Numbered from the stretch's first letter, positions 1 to 9,590 are shown. The stretch: 64,000 nucleotides of DNA from Actinomycetota bacterium (GCA_016870355.1 VGBR01000008.1:1-64000), one strand, 5' to 3'. A program made the numbers and translations. Notes: generated by a model from the sequence alone, not told the origin.

Positions 1-3
1 GCC

Positions 4-1998
4 TTGACGACGTACCTCCCCGATTCGCGCGCGCCTCGATCGGCATACCCCCCTGTGCCGAGGAAGCGGCCGCCGGCAGTGCCGGCGGCCGCTTCGCGCG
101 TCGACGGCGGCTTTGCCAACCGCCGGCGCACGGAGTCGTCGCGTGCGGCGACGACCTATGGAGGCGTCGGCGGCGGCTTTGCCAACCGCCGGCGCACGGA
201 GTCGTCGCGTGCGGCGACGACCTATGGAGGCGTCGGCGGCGGCTTTGCCAACCGCCGGCGCACGGAGTCGTCGCGTGTGACGACGACCCAGAGAGGCGCG
301 CGAGTCGCTAGACGAGCTCGACCGGTTCGACCGGGTTCGTCGCGGCTTCGGCTCCAGTGGCTGTTCGTGGCGATGCTCATCGTGTTCTCGTTGGTCGGGC
401 TCCGCCTGGTGCAGCTCCAGGCGCACGACGGCGCGCGGTACCACCGGCTCGGACTCGATCAGCGAGTGCGCACCGTCACGCTCGCGGCCGACCGAGGCTC
501 GATCTTCGACCGCAACGGCAAGGACCTGGCGCTGTCGATCTCCCGTTCGAGCATCTGGGCCGACCCCAAGCTCATCGACGACCCCATTGCGGCGGCCAAC
601 CAGCTCGCGCCACTGGTCGGCGTCGACGCGTTCACCCTGGCCGAGCGCTTCTCGGAGCCAGGTGCACGCTTTGTGTACGTCGCACGTCAGGTCGAACCGG
701 AAGTGGAGCGTCAGGTGAAGGCGCTCGATCTCGACGGGATCGGGTACGTGCCCGAGTCGAAGCGGTACTACCCGGCCTCTCCGCTGGCTGCGCCCTTGCT
801 CGGTTGGGTCGGGCTCGACAACAACGGCCTCGGTGGCCTCGAGTTCGGCGCGGAGTCCGTGCTCGCCGGTCGGCCAGGGCGAATGACCGTCGAACAGGAC
901 GCAGTCGGACGCAACTTGCCCGACGGCGAACGCCACGTGCAGGCGGCCGAGCGCGGTGCTGACCTCGTGCTGACCATCGACGAGTCGTTGCAGTTCGAGA
1001 CCGAGCGCGCGCTTGCGGAAGAGGTCACGCTCGCCGGCGCCAAGGGCGGCATTGCCGTGATCGCTGACACTCGCACGGGCGACATCCTGGCGATGGTGTC
1101 GGTCGATGGCGCGACCGACGCAGCACCGGCACACGCGGCCTACGCGAGCACTCCGAACCGTCCGCTCACCGACGTCTTCGAGCCCGGGTCGACTGCGAAG
1201 GTCGTGACGATAGCGGCCGCGCTCGAGGCCGGAATCGTCGCGCCCAGCACAGTGCTCCAGGTCCCGGGCAGCATCGTCGTCGACGGTGAGGAGTTCGCGG
1301 ACGTGAAGAGCCACCCCGCCGCGATGACTGTCGCTGACATCGTTCGTGAGTCGTCGAACGTCGGGACGATCCTGATCGCTCGTGCGCTCGGAGCGGAGCG
1401 CTTCGACGCCGCGCTGCGCTCGTTCGGGTTCGGCGCACCCACCGGGCTCGAGTTCCCTGGCGAGGCCGAGGGCATCCTGTTGCCGCTCGAGAGCTACAAC
1501 GCGACCAGCCTGGCGTCGATGCCGATCGGTAGCGGGATCGCGGTCACGGCGATGCAGATGCTCGACGTGTACCTGACGATCGCGAACGACGGTGTCGCGC
1601 GCACGCCGCGCCTGATCGCCGCAACGATCGACGCGGACGGCGAGCGTCACGAGACACCGCTGGGCAGCACCCGCCAGGTCGTGTCCGCGCAGACCGCACA
1701 GGCGATGCGCACGATGCTGGCCGGCGTCGTGAGCGGCGGCACGGGCACGAAGGCTCAGATCGTGGGCTACCAGGTCGCAGGGAAGACCGGTACCGCTCGA
1801 AAGCCGCCGTACGACGAGCCGCCATATCGATACGTTGCGTCGTTCGCAGGCTTCGCGCCCGCAGAGTCACCGCGACTCGCGGCGATCGTCGTGCTTGACG
1901 AGCCGACGAACAGCTACAGCGGTGGTCAGGTCGCCGCACCGGTGTTCGCTCGGATCATGCAGCATGCGCTGGCAGTCGAGCGGGTCCCGGCGTCGTGA
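4..1998 (+). CDS. ftsI: Peptidoglycan transpeptidase FtsI (class B PBP)
   Basis: This is a septal D,D-transpeptidase that cross-links peptidoglycan during division. A single membrane anchor lies near residues 118-138, followed by the dimerisation domain and a C-terminal transpeptidase domain. The three penicillin-binding motifs are visible: STAK at about residues 396-399 (nucleophile Ser396), SSN at about 450-452, and KTGT at about 594-597. The cytoplasmic N-terminus is basic and carries a 22-residue tandem repeat, which makes the 664-aa protein longer than most FtsI proteins. The listed start is a TTG at base 4. The frame is still open at base 1, so the true start could lie left of the window. 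It heads the dcw cluster seen here and is followed 76 bp later by murE. Confidence 0.93.
   Translation: MTTYLPDSRAPRSAYPPVPRKRPPAVPAAASRVDGGFANRRRTESSRAATTYGGVGGGFANRRRTESSRAATTYGGVGGGFANRRRTESSRVTTTQRGARVARRARPVRPGSSRLRLQWLFVAMLIVFSLVGLRLVQLQAHDGARYHRLGLDQRVRTVTLAADRGSIFDRNGKDLALSISRSSIWADPKLIDDPIAAANQLAPLVGVDAFTLAERFSEPGARFVYVARQVEPEVERQVKALDLDGIGYVPESKRYYPASPLAAPLLGWVGLDNNGLGGLEFGAESVLAGRPGRMTVEQDAVGRNLPDGERHVQAAERGADLVLTIDESLQFETERALAEEVTLAGAKGGIAVIADTRTGDILAMVSVDGATDAAPAHAAYASTPNRPLTDVFEPGSTAKVVTIAAALEAGIVAPSTVLQVPGSIVVDGEEFADVKSHPAAMTVADIVRESSNVGTILIARALGAERFDAALRSFGFGAPTGLEFPGEAEGILLPLESYNATSLASMPIGSGIAVTAMQMLDVYLTIANDGVARTPRLIAATIDADGERHETPLGSTRQVVSAQTAQAMRTMLAGVVSGGTGTKAQIVGYQVAGKTGTARKPPYDEPPYRYVASFAGFAPAESPRLAAIVVLDEPTNSYSGGQVAAPVFARIMQHALAVERVPAS
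106..286 (+). repeat. 66-bp in-frame tandem repeat in ftsI
   Basis: Units start at 106, 172 and 238. The first two are identical over all 66 bases, and the third matches for about 50 bases before diverging. Each encodes a Gly/Arg-rich 22-residue unit (GGFANRRRTESSR...) in the cytoplasmic tail of FtsI. The lack of synonymous differences points to a recent duplication or slippage event. Confidence 0.95.
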
Positions 1999-2054
1999 TG
2001 GTCGGGAACGAAACGATGAGCGTGGCCGATACCCTGAGCCGCATCCGGGCGAGT

Positions 2055-2062
2055 AGGAAGGA
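2055..2062 (+). promoter_or_regulatory. Ribosome binding site of murE
   Basis: AGGAAGGA lies 12 bp before the GTG at 2075 and supports that start. It sits in the 76-bp gap after ftsI. A possible -10 (TACCCT, 2030-2035) is also in the gap, but I see no matching -35 box. Confidence 0.5.
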
Positions 2063-2074
2063 TCGGTCGCGCGC

Positions 2075-3550
2075 GTGCTGCTGACGGAGCTCCTGAGCGG
2101 AGCCGAGGTGCTTGCGTGGCGGGGAGATCGTGCGGTCGAAGTTGACGCACTCACTCACGACAGCCGCTTGGTTCGCCCCGGTGCGTGCTTCGCGTGCATT
2201 CCCGGGCACGACTCTGACGGGCACCTGCACGCGCCGGCTGCGGTCGCGGCAGGCGCCGTCGCGTTGCTGGTCGAACGGGAGCTGGATCTCGGTGTCGCCG
2301 AAGCTGAAGTGCGCGACGTCCGACGCGCGCTGGGGCCGACCGCCGCGCGGCTTCACGGGTTCCCGTCGCGCGAGATGCGCTGTCTTGGGATGACCGGCAC
2401 CAACGGGAAGACGACAAGCACCTATCTGCTCGCGGCGATCGGTCGTGCGGCAGGGGAGCGCGTCGGCATCGTGGGCACCACGGGCGCGCACATCGACGGC
2501 GAAGCCCTCCCGATCGACCACACGACCCCCGAAGCCACGGAGCTCCAGGAGCTGCTGGCGAGGATGCTGACCGCGGGCGTCGGCACGGTCGCGATGGAGG
2601 TGTCGTCGCACGCGCTCGATCAGCACCGGGTCGACGGCACGTGGTTCGCGGCGGTGGGGTTCACGAACCTCACGCACGAGCACCTCGACTACCACGGCTC
2701 GCTGGAGGCCTACCTCGAGGCCAAGGCCGAGCTGTTCCGCTCCGATCGCGCCGGTGCCGCCGCGATCAGCGTTGACGACGAGCACGGCCGCGACCTCGTC
2801 GCTCGCGCTCGCGCGGAAGGACTCCCGACGTCGACCTTCGGGATCGACGCCACCGATGCTGATCTGGGTGCCGAGGATGTCGATCTCGGCGCGACCGGCA
2901 CGAGCTTTGTGCTGCGCGATCGCCGTTCGGGTGACAGCACTCAGGTCACGTTGTCGGTGCCGGGACGGTTCAACGTGAGCAACGCGCTAGCGGCTGCCGG
3001 TGTCGCGTTGGCCGGCGGATTCGACCTTTCGACAGTCGGATCCGGGTTGTCGTCACCGGTGGTCGTTCCCGGTCGGTTCGAACGCGTCGAGGTCGGTCAG
3101 CCGTTCCACGTGCTCGTCGACTATGCCCACACGCCTGACGCGCTCAGCACGGCGCTCGCCGCGGCGCGCACCATCGCCGAGGACCACCGCGTGATCGTCG
3201 TCTTCGGCTGTGGTGGCGATCGGGACCGCGAAAAGCGCCCGATGATGGGGCATGCCGCGACCGCAGGCGCCGACGTCGTGATCATCACGTCCGACAACCC
3301 ACGCGGTGAAGATCCCGCACAGATCGCGGATGAGGTCCTGATTGGCGCTCGCAGTGGCGCCGCGGAGGTCCGCGTAGAGCTCGACCGTCGCGCCGCCATC
3401 ACCGGTGCGCTCGACGAGGCCCGGCCGAAGGACGTCGTGCTCATCGCGGGCAAAGGGCACGAGGCCAAGCAGACCAGCGAAGGTGCCGTGCGCCCGTTCG
3501 ACGATCGAGTCGTGGCGCGCGAGGAGCTGGGGGCGCGGTCGTGGACATGA
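2075..3550 (+). CDS. murE: UDP-MurNAc-L-Ala-D-Glu: meso-diaminopimelate ligase MurE
   Basis: Cytoplasmic Mur ligase that adds the third stem-peptide residue to the peptidoglycan precursor. The ATP-binding loop GTNGKTT is near residues 107-113, and the Mur ligase middle and C-terminal domains follow. The motif DNPR near residue 406 is the known signature of enzymes selecting meso-diaminopimelate rather than lysine, so DAP-type peptidoglycan is inferred. The 491-aa length is normal for the family. The stop overlaps the start of murF (ATGA), consistent with translational coupling in the dcw operon. Confidence 0.96.
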   Translation: MLLTELLSGAEVLAWRGDRAVEVDALTHDSRLVRPGACFACIPGHDSDGHLHAPAAVAAGAVALLVERELDLGVAEAEVRDVRRALGPTAARLHGFPSREMRCLGMTGTNGKTTSTYLLAAIGRAAGERVGIVGTTGAHIDGEALPIDHTTPEATELQELLARMLTAGVGTVAMEVSSHALDQHRVDGTWFAAVGFTNLTHEHLDYHGSLEAYLEAKAELFRSDRAGAAAISVDDEHGRDLVARARAEGLPTSTFGIDATDADLGAEDVDLGATGTSFVLRDRRSGDSTQVTLSVPGRFNVSNALAAAGVALAGGFDLSTVGSGLSSPVVVPGRFERVEVGQPFHVLVDYAHTPDALSTALAAARTIAEDHRVIVVFGCGGDRDREKRPMMGHAATAGADVVIITSDNPRGEDPAQIADEVLIGARSGAAEVRVELDRRAAITGALDEARPKDVVLIAGKGHEAKQTSEGAVRPFDDRVVAREELGARSWT

Positions 3551-4923
3551 GCGCGACGGAGATCGCACACGTGACCGGTGGAACGGTGCTGACCAGCTCC
3601 GGTGACGCGCGAGCCACGTCGGTCACCATCGACTCGCGAGCGACGAAGCACGGAGCGCTCTTCGTGGCCCTCAGCGCCGCGCGAGACGGCCACGACTTCG
3701 TCGACGACTCGTTTGAGGCGGGTGCGTCAATAGCGCTCGTCGAGCGAGAAGTGGCATCAACTCGACGTGATGTCGCGCTGGTCAAGGTGTCGAACACAGT
3801 CCGCGCGTTGAGCGCCTTGGCTCACGAAGCGCGTCGACTGATGCGGGACGTGGTCGTGGTCGGGATCACTGGATCGGCGGGCAAGACCGCGACGAAGAAC
3901 CTCACGCAGGCGGCACTGGCGCGCACACATCGTGTGCATGCGAGTCCGGCGTCGTTCAACAACGAAGCCGGACTCCCGCTGACGCTGCTCGGAGCGCCGG
4001 ATGACGTCCAAGTCGTCGTCGCCGAGATGGGCGCGCGCTTCGAGCACAACATCGCTGACCTCGCGAAGGTCGCAGAGCCTCAAGTGGGCGTCATCACCCA
4101 CATCGGACTTGCGCATGCGGGGCATCTCGGCGGCCGAGATGGGATCACCCGCGTCAAGGGAGAGCTGATCGAAGCGCTTCCGGCCAGCGGACTCGCAGTG
4201 CTGAACGGTGACTGCGATCGTTCAGCCGAGCTGGCCACGCTGACATCCGCCCGCGTGCTGCGGGTCGGGCGCGCTGGGACCAACGACGTGCGGACGACCG
4301 ACATCACTCTGGACGCTGATCTTCAGCCGCGCTTCACGATCGAGACGCCGTGGGGTACCGCAGCGGTCGCGCTCTCCGTGCGCGGCGAGCACCAGGTCGA
4401 GAACGCGGCGCAAGCAGCGGTGGTGGCGCTCGAGCTCGGTGCTCCTCTCGACGACGTCATCCTCGGCTTGGGGGACGCCCGTGGCGAGGCGCAGCGCATG
4501 GAGCTGGTGCGAACGCCGGACGGGGTCATCGTCCTCAACGACGCCTACAACTCGAGTCCAACGTCGGCTGCTGCCGCCGTGCGTTCGCTGGCGAGTCTCG
4601 ACGCATCCGGCCGGCGGATCGCGGTGCTGGGCGAGATGCTGGAGCTCGGCGACAGCGCCGCGGTTGAACACGAAGCAATCGGCGCGCTGGCTGGCGCGAT
4701 CGGCATCGACCTCGTCGTCGCCGTGGGCGCGTACGCCGACTCGATCGCCAAGGGCGCGAGTGGAACGCACACGGACGTCGTGACCGTTGCCGACCCGGTC
4801 GCGGCGTCGGAAGTGCTCGCACAAGAGGTTCGGTCTGGTGACGCCGTGCTGGTGAAGGCGAGCCGAGCCATCGGACTCGAGCGCGTCGCCGAGGAGCTCG
4901 TTCGCGCGGGAGTCAGACCGTGA
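3547..4923 (+). CDS. murF: UDP-MurNAc-tripeptide: D-Ala-D-Ala ligase MurF
   Basis: Adds the D-Ala-D-Ala dipeptide to complete the UDP-MurNAc-pentapeptide. It has the Mur ligase three-domain layout, with an ATP loop (GSAGKTATK) about 115 residues in and the substrate-binding NDAYNSSPTS segment in the middle domain. I place the start at the ATG at 3547, which forms an ATGA overlap with murE like the neighbouring junctions. The ORF track begins two codons earlier at a GTG (3541), which cannot be excluded. The end overlaps mraY by 4 bp (GTGA). Confidence 0.95.
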   Translation: MSATEIAHVTGGTVLTSSGDARATSVTIDSRATKHGALFVALSAARDGHDFVDDSFEAGASIALVEREVASTRRDVALVKVSNTVRALSALAHEARRLMRDVVVVGITGSAGKTATKNLTQAALARTHRVHASPASFNNEAGLPLTLLGAPDDVQVVVAEMGARFEHNIADLAKVAEPQVGVITHIGLAHAGHLGGRDGITRVKGELIEALPASGLAVLNGDCDRSAELATLTSARVLRVGRAGTNDVRTTDITLDADLQPRFTIETPWGTAAVALSVRGEHQVENAAQAAVVALELGAPLDDVILGLGDARGEAQRMELVRTPDGVIVLNDAYNSSPTSAAAAVRSLASLDASGRRIAVLGEMLELGDSAAVEHEAIGALAGAIGIDLVVAVGAYADSIAKGASGTHTDVVTVADPVAASEVLAQEVRSGDAVLVKASRAIGLERVAEELVRAGVRP

Positions 4924-5969
4924 TCGCGCTGCTCATCGCCGCAGGCGTCGCGTTCGCCGTTGCCGTCCTGGGTACGCCCATGCTCATCCGCCTGCTGCGC
5001 AAGTGGGAGATCGGCCAGCTCATCCGCGACGACGGACCCTTCACACACCCGCACGCCAACAAGGCCGGCACACCCACGATGGGTGGGATCGCCGTCGTCG
5101 TCGCCGTCGGGATCGGGTACGCGACTGCGCACCTCCGCGGCGAAGAGCTGAAGTTCGCTCGCAGCGGGCTCACGCTCATGGCCCTCATCGTCGGGATGGG
5201 GCTCGTCGGCTTCATCGACGATTACCTCGCCGTGCGGCGCCGCCGGAACCTCGGCCTGCGCAAGCGAGGCAAGGCGGCAGGCGAGGTCCTCGTCGCGAGC
5301 GGGTTCGCGCTGTTGGCCCTCAACTGGGTCATGGCGTCGACGAACTTGTCGTTCACCCGTCAGCTCGATCTGAACCTCGGCACCACGGGCTGGTTCGTGT
5401 TCGCGGTGTTCGTGATCGTCGGGAGCGGGAACGCGGTGAACCTCACCGACGGGCTCGACGGGCTCGCAGCCGGCGCGGCAACGCTCACCTTTGGTGCGTT
5501 CATGGTGATCTGCTTCTGGCAGTTCCGGCACACTGACATCTACCAGGTCGAGCGAGCGTCGACGATCGACATCGCGGTGGTCGCGGCCGCGCTCACGGGC
5601 GCGTGCGCGGGCTTCCTCTGGTGGAACGCCGCGCCGGCACGGATCTTCATGGGGGACACCGGATCACTCGCCATCGGTGCGGCGATGGCCGGCCTCGCGT
5701 TGTTCTCGAACGTGATCCTCCTACTCCCGATCCTCGGCGGCCTCTACGTCATCGAGACCCTCAGCGTGATCGCGCAAGTCATCTCGTTCCGCGGCTTCAA
5801 GCGCCGGATCCTCCGCATGGCGCCCATCCATCACCACTTCGAGGTCAGTGGCTGGCCGGAGTTCACCATCATCGTCAGGTTCTGGCTCTTCGCGGGCGTG
5901 CTGGTCGCGCTCGCGCTCGGCTTCTTCTACGGCGACTTCGTCATCAACTTCCCGGAAGCCCTCGTATGA
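4920..5969 (+). CDS. mraY: Phospho-MurNAc-pentapeptide translocase MraY
   Basis: Integral membrane transferase that moves phospho-MurNAc-pentapeptide onto undecaprenyl phosphate to make lipid I. Family motifs are all present: a DD pair in FIDDYLAV, NLTDGLDGLAAG in the catalytic core, FMGDTGSLAIG, and PIHHHFEVSGWPE near the C-terminus. About ten hydrophobic segments fit the usual topology, and 349 aa is the typical length. It starts with GTG inside the murF stop and its own stop overlaps murD (ATGA). Confidence 0.97.
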   Translation: MIALLIAAGVAFAVAVLGTPMLIRLLRKWEIGQLIRDDGPFTHPHANKAGTPTMGGIAVVVAVGIGYATAHLRGEELKFARSGLTLMALIVGMGLVGFIDDYLAVRRRRNLGLRKRGKAAGEVLVASGFALLALNWVMASTNLSFTRQLDLNLGTTGWFVFAVFVIVGSGNAVNLTDGLDGLAAGAATLTFGAFMVICFWQFRHTDIYQVERASTIDIAVVAAALTGACAGFLWWNAAPARIFMGDTGSLAIGAAMAGLALFSNVILLLPILGGLYVIETLSVIAQVISFRGFKRRILRMAPIHHHFEVSGWPEFTIIVRFWLFAGVLVALALGFFYGDFVINFPEALV

Positions 5970-7351
5970 CCGGCGACGCGCGCAAAGTCGTCGTGATTGG
6001 CCTCGCGGTCACCGGTGATGCCCTCGTGCGCTTCCTCACGCGGCGCGGCGACGAAGTGGTCGTCGTAGAGGACGCGCTGGGCGATGGCCCGGAGTACGCC
6101 GCGCGCGTGCAGCAAGCACGCGCCGCCGGCGCCGTTGTGGCCGAACGTGTGGGCGCCGCCAACGCGAGCGCGCTCGCCGCCGGAGCCGACCTCGTGGTGC
6201 CGAGTCCGGGCGTTCCCGACCGTCACCCGGCCATCGTGGGTGCGCGTCGCGCGGGTGTCGTGGTGAGATCCGAGATCGATCTCGCTGCCGAGCTGATCAC
6301 TGAGCGCGATGACCGGCCTCAGCTCGTTGCGGTTACCGGTACGAACGGCAAGACAACCGTGACGACGCTCACCGCCGCGATGCTCGCGGCTGGCGGGCTC
6401 CGTGCTGTTGCGGCGGGGAACATCGGCCGCCCGCTCCTCGAAGCAGCCACTGATGACGTCGACGTCATCGTCGCCGAGGTGTCCTCGTTCCAGCTCGCGT
6501 TCACCACGAAGGCCTTCCGTCCGCGCGCGGCCGCGTTGTTGAACCTCGGCGCGGACCATCTCGACTGGCATCGCACGTTCGACGCGTATGCACGCGCCAA
6601 GGCGCAAGTGTTCGCAGAGCAGCGCGATCACGATCTGCTGGTCTTCAACGCGGACGACGCGGTCGTCGCGGGACTGGCTGCCGAAGCGAGCGGTCGCCGG
6701 ATGCCCTTCTCCGTCGCTCCGGGCGCTGCAACGGGGTTGCGCGTGCTCGACACCGCGACGGGTCCGATCCTCGTGACCGCGGCCGACGATGAGCTCGCCG
6801 CACTCGAGTCGCTTCCGCGCCGCGGAGTCGCTGACGTGGCGAACGCCTTGGCTTCCGCCGCGCTCGCCCTGGATCTCGGTGCGGAGCTCGACGCCGTGCG
6901 CTCCACGCTCGCGTCATTCACCGGACTGGCCCATCGGATGCAGCTGGTAGCGGAGCACGCCGGCGTCCGCTACATCGACGACTCGAAGGCAACCAACGTG
7001 CACGCCACGTTGGCTGCGGTCGGTGCCCTCGAAGACGTGGTCCTGATCGCGGGCGGGCGCAACAAGGGTCTGGATCTCGGTGAGCTCCGTGTGCTCGCGC
7101 CGCGCCTTCGGGCGGTCGTGGCGATCGGTGAAGCAGCGGATGAGGTCCAAGAGGCCTTTGCCGGGATCACCCCGACGATTGCGGCGCCGACCATGCGCGA
7201 CGCGGTGCGGTCAGCACGGGATCACGCCGAGCCCGGTGACACCGTGCTGCTCTCGCCGGCGTGCGCATCGTTCGATTGGTACACGTCGTACTCCGCGCGC
7301 GGCGATGACTTCGCGCGCGAGGTACGCGGTCTCGTGGAGGTCGAGGGATGA
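5966..7351 (+). CDS. murD: UDP-MurNAc-L-alanine: D-glutamate ligase MurD
   Basis: Cytoplasmic Mur ligase adding D-Glu to UDP-MurNAc-L-Ala. An N-terminal nucleotide-binding fold (VVVIGLAVTGDA) is followed by the ATP loop VTGTNGKTTVTT near residue 125 and the middle-domain and C-terminal segments (YIDDSKATNVHAT, LLSPACASFDWY). The ORF track extends the frame to 5603, but that part lies inside mraY. The ATG at 5966 overlaps the mraY stop (ATGA) and gives a normal 461-aa enzyme. It overlaps ftsW by 4 bp. Confidence 0.96.
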   Translation: MTGDARKVVVIGLAVTGDALVRFLTRRGDEVVVVEDALGDGPEYAARVQQARAAGAVVAERVGAANASALAAGADLVVPSPGVPDRHPAIVGARRAGVVVRSEIDLAAELITERDDRPQLVAVTGTNGKTTVTTLTAAMLAAGGLRAVAAGNIGRPLLEAATDDVDVIVAEVSSFQLAFTTKAFRPRAAALLNLGADHLDWHRTFDAYARAKAQVFAEQRDHDLLVFNADDAVVAGLAAEASGRRMPFSVAPGAATGLRVLDTATGPILVTAADDELAALESLPRRGVADVANALASAALALDLGAELDAVRSTLASFTGLAHRMQLVAEHAGVRYIDDSKATNVHATLAAVGALEDVVLIAGGRNKGLDLGELRVLAPRLRAVVAIGEAADEVQEAFAGITPTIAAPTMRDAVRSARDHAEPGDTVLLSPACASFDWYTSYSARGDDFAREVRGLVEVEG

Positions 7352-8487
7352 GCACAAAGACCCGCACGGCGACGCGCACCATCGCTCCTCGGCCGGCAAC
7401 GCGGCCCGGCGTGTATGTGTTGCTGCTCGCGACCATCGGTGTGCTCAACGTGATTGGGCTCGTGATGGTCCTTTCGGCTTCGTCGGTCTTCTCGCTCGAC
7501 AGCCATGGATCCGCGTGGTACACGTTCATCCGGCAGATGGCGTGGACGCTGCTCGGTGTCATCGGCTTCCTTGTCGCACTTCGCGTCGACTACCGCGCCT
7601 GGCGCCGCATCTCCGAGCCCTTCCTCTTCTTGAGCGGCGCGCTCCTCGTGCTCGTGTTCGTCCCCGCGATCGGGCTCGAGGTCGCCGGCGCGCGTCGGTG
7701 GCTCGGCGTCGGCAGCTGGAGCATCCAGCCGAGCGAGCTCGCCAAGCTCGCGCTCATCGTGTTTGCGGCGAACCTCCTGACGCGCCGCGAGCCGGAAGTC
7801 CACGACTGGCGCCGAGTGCTCCGGCCGGTGCTGCTCGTACTGGGTGGGTTCGCGTTCCTCGTGGTCCTCGAGCCGGACTTGGACTCAGCCCTGCTGATCG
7901 GCATCATCGTGGGCGTCGTCTTGATGGTCGGTGGGGTCCGTCTCGCGCACCTCGCCGCCGTGGGTGGCGCTGGTGCCGCGCTCGCCGCGATCTTTGCGCT
8001 GTCGGCTCCCTACCGGCGCGACCGCGTGCTCACGTTCCTCGACCCGACCGCCGACGCCGCCAACACGGGTTACCAGGCGGTGCAGAGCTTCATCGCGTTG
8101 GGGAGTGGTGGCATCGATGGCGTGGGTCTCGGCGCGGGCCGGGCCAAGTGGCTCTTCTTGCCGAACGCTCACACCGACTTCATCTTCGCCGTGATCGGCG
8201 AGGAGCTCGGACTGATCGGCACCTTCATCGTGCTCATCCTCTTCTTTGCACTCGTGGCGTTCGGCACGGTCACTGCGCTGCGCGCACCCGATCGCTTCGG
8301 CATGCTCCTGGCAACAGGGATCACCGCATGGATCGGCGCGCAGGCGCTCGTGAACATGGGCGGCGTCGTGGGGATCCTCCCCGCATCGAGCGTCCCGTTG
8401 CCGTTTGTGTCGTTCGGAGGGTCTGCGCTCTTGGTGACCATGGTGGCGGGCGGTGTGCTCGCGAACATCGCGAGGCAGACGCAGTGA
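7348..8487 (+). CDS. ftsW: Septal peptidoglycan polymerase FtsW (SEDS family)
   Basis: Multi-pass SEDS glycosyltransferase that polymerises lipid II at the division site together with FtsI. After a short basic cytoplasmic tail there are about ten hydrophobic segments. SEDS signatures are visible: GVGLGAGRAKWLFLPNAHTD in the large extracellular loop, then IGEELGLIG, and a C-terminal LPFVSFGGSALL. The length of 379 aa is typical. It is joined to murD by an ATGA overlap and to murG by a GTGA overlap. Confidence 0.95.
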   Translation: MSTKTRTATRTIAPRPATRPGVYVLLLATIGVLNVIGLVMVLSASSVFSLDSHGSAWYTFIRQMAWTLLGVIGFLVALRVDYRAWRRISEPFLFLSGALLVLVFVPAIGLEVAGARRWLGVGSWSIQPSELAKLALIVFAANLLTRREPEVHDWRRVLRPVLLVLGGFAFLVVLEPDLDSALLIGIIVGVVLMVGGVRLAHLAAVGGAGAALAAIFALSAPYRRDRVLTFLDPTADAANTGYQAVQSFIALGSGGIDGVGLGAGRAKWLFLPNAHTDFIFAVIGEELGLIGTFIVLILFFALVAFGTVTALRAPDRFGMLLATGITAWIGAQALVNMGGVVGILPASSVPLPFVSFGGSALLVTMVAGGVLANIARQTQ

Positions 8488-9590
8488 CGTCTCCCACTCC
8501 GATGTTCGCCCTCGTGACGGGAGGGGGGACGGGTGGTCACGTCTACCCGGCCCTTGCCGTCGCCCAGGAGCTCGTGCGCCGCGGCTATGACCGCGCCGGT
8601 TTGAAGTTCGTCGGCGCGCAGCGAGGTCTGGAGGCCACGGCCGTACCCGCGGCCGGGTTCGACATCGAGCTTCTCCCCGGGCGCGGGATTCGGCGCAGCC
8701 TTCGGCCGTCGGCGCTGTGGGCGAACCTGGGTGCGCTCGTCGGTGCCGGCCGTGCCTTCGTTCGCGCGTTCCGTCTCGTCGGTCGCACGCGGCCACGGGT
8801 CGTGTTCGGCGTCGGCGGCTTCGCGTCCTTGCCCTGCGTAGTCGCCGCACGACTGCGTCGCGTCCCAGCGGTCGTGCACGAGCAGAACGCCGCCCCTGGG
8901 ATGGCCAACCGGATCGGCGTCCGACTCGGTGCTCGTCCCGCGGTCTCGCTGCCGGGGACTCCGCTGCGCGGTGCGGTGTTGACCGGCAATCCCATCCGTC
9001 CCGAGATCGCGGCCGTGAGGCGGGTGCCCTCCCAGCCGCCGTTGATCGCAGTGTTCGGCGGGAGCCTTGGTGCGCGCCGCATCAACGACGCGGTCGTCGC
9101 CCTCGCCGCCGCATGGCGCGGTCGTGACGACGTTGCCTTGAAGCTCGTGACCGGTCCTCGTGACTACGACCGTTGCGCCGATCTCGTCGCGCAACAACGT
9201 GAGGCAGGCGATCGGCTGTCGTTCGAAGTCGTTGCGTACGAGCAGGACATGCCGGCCCTCTACGAGCACGCGTCGGTCGCGGTCTGTCGTTCCGGCGCCG
9301 TCTCAGTCGCCGAGCTCGCGGTGGTCGGGCTGCCGGCAGTGCTCGTCCCGTTGCCGGGAGCCCCGGGGGATCACCAGACGCACAACGCGCTCGCGCTCTC
9401 GGAGGTTCACGCCGCGGTGCTCGTGCCCGACGCGGAGCTTGACGCGGACCGGCTTGGAGCTGTGCTCGACGGCCTCCTGGGGGATCGCGTGCGGCTCGAG
9501 GCCATGTCCGACGCAGCCCGTCGTGTGGCCCGACCCGATGCGGCAAGTGCGGTCGCGGATCTGGTCGAGGAGGTGGCTCATGCCGCCTGA
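8484..9590 (+). CDS. murG: UDP-GlcNAc: lipid I GlcNAc transferase MurG
   Basis: Membrane-associated GT-B glycosyltransferase converting lipid I to lipid II. The N-terminal loop GGGTGGHVYPALA, the HEQNAAPGMANR segment, the GGSLGARRIND turn of the C-domain and the UDP-GlcNAc site (SGAVSVAEL, PGAPGDHQTHNA) are all present. The ORF track starts far upstream at 7080 in a shadow of murD/ftsW. The GTG at 8484 overlapping the ftsW stop gives 368 aa; an internal ATG at 8502 is a possible alternative. The last 11 bp overlap murC. Confidence 0.95.
   Translation: MTSPTPMFALVTGGGTGGHVYPALAVAQELVRRGYDRAGLKFVGAQRGLEATAVPAAGFDIELLPGRGIRRSLRPSALWANLGALVGAGRAFVRAFRLVGRTRPRVVFGVGGFASLPCVVAARLRRVPAVVHEQNAAPGMANRIGVRLGARPAVSLPGTPLRGAVLTGNPIRPEIAAVRRVPSQPPLIAVFGGSLGARRINDAVVALAAAWRGRDDVALKLVTGPRDYDRCADLVAQQREAGDRLSFEVVAYEQDMPALYEHASVAVCRSGAVSVAELAVVGLPAVLVPLPGAPGDHQTHNALALSEVHAAVLVPDAELDADRLGAVLDGLLGDRVRLEAMSDAARRVARPDAASAVADLVEEVAHAA
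9567..9573 (+). promoter_or_regulatory. Strong ribosome binding site fixing the murC start
   Basis: GAGGAGG lies 6 bp before the ATG at 9580 and inside the end of murG. It decides the murC start against the much longer frame (9160) in the ORF track. Confidence 0.8.

Noticed and set aside
106-286. 66-bp repeats considered as a CRISPR or integron-type array
   Set aside because: Directly tandem, in frame, inside the ftsI coding sequence; no spacers.
7080-8483. Long open frame upstream of murG in the ORF track
   Set aside because: Out-of-frame shadow of murD and ftsW; the Arg-rich translation is typical of high-GC shadows.
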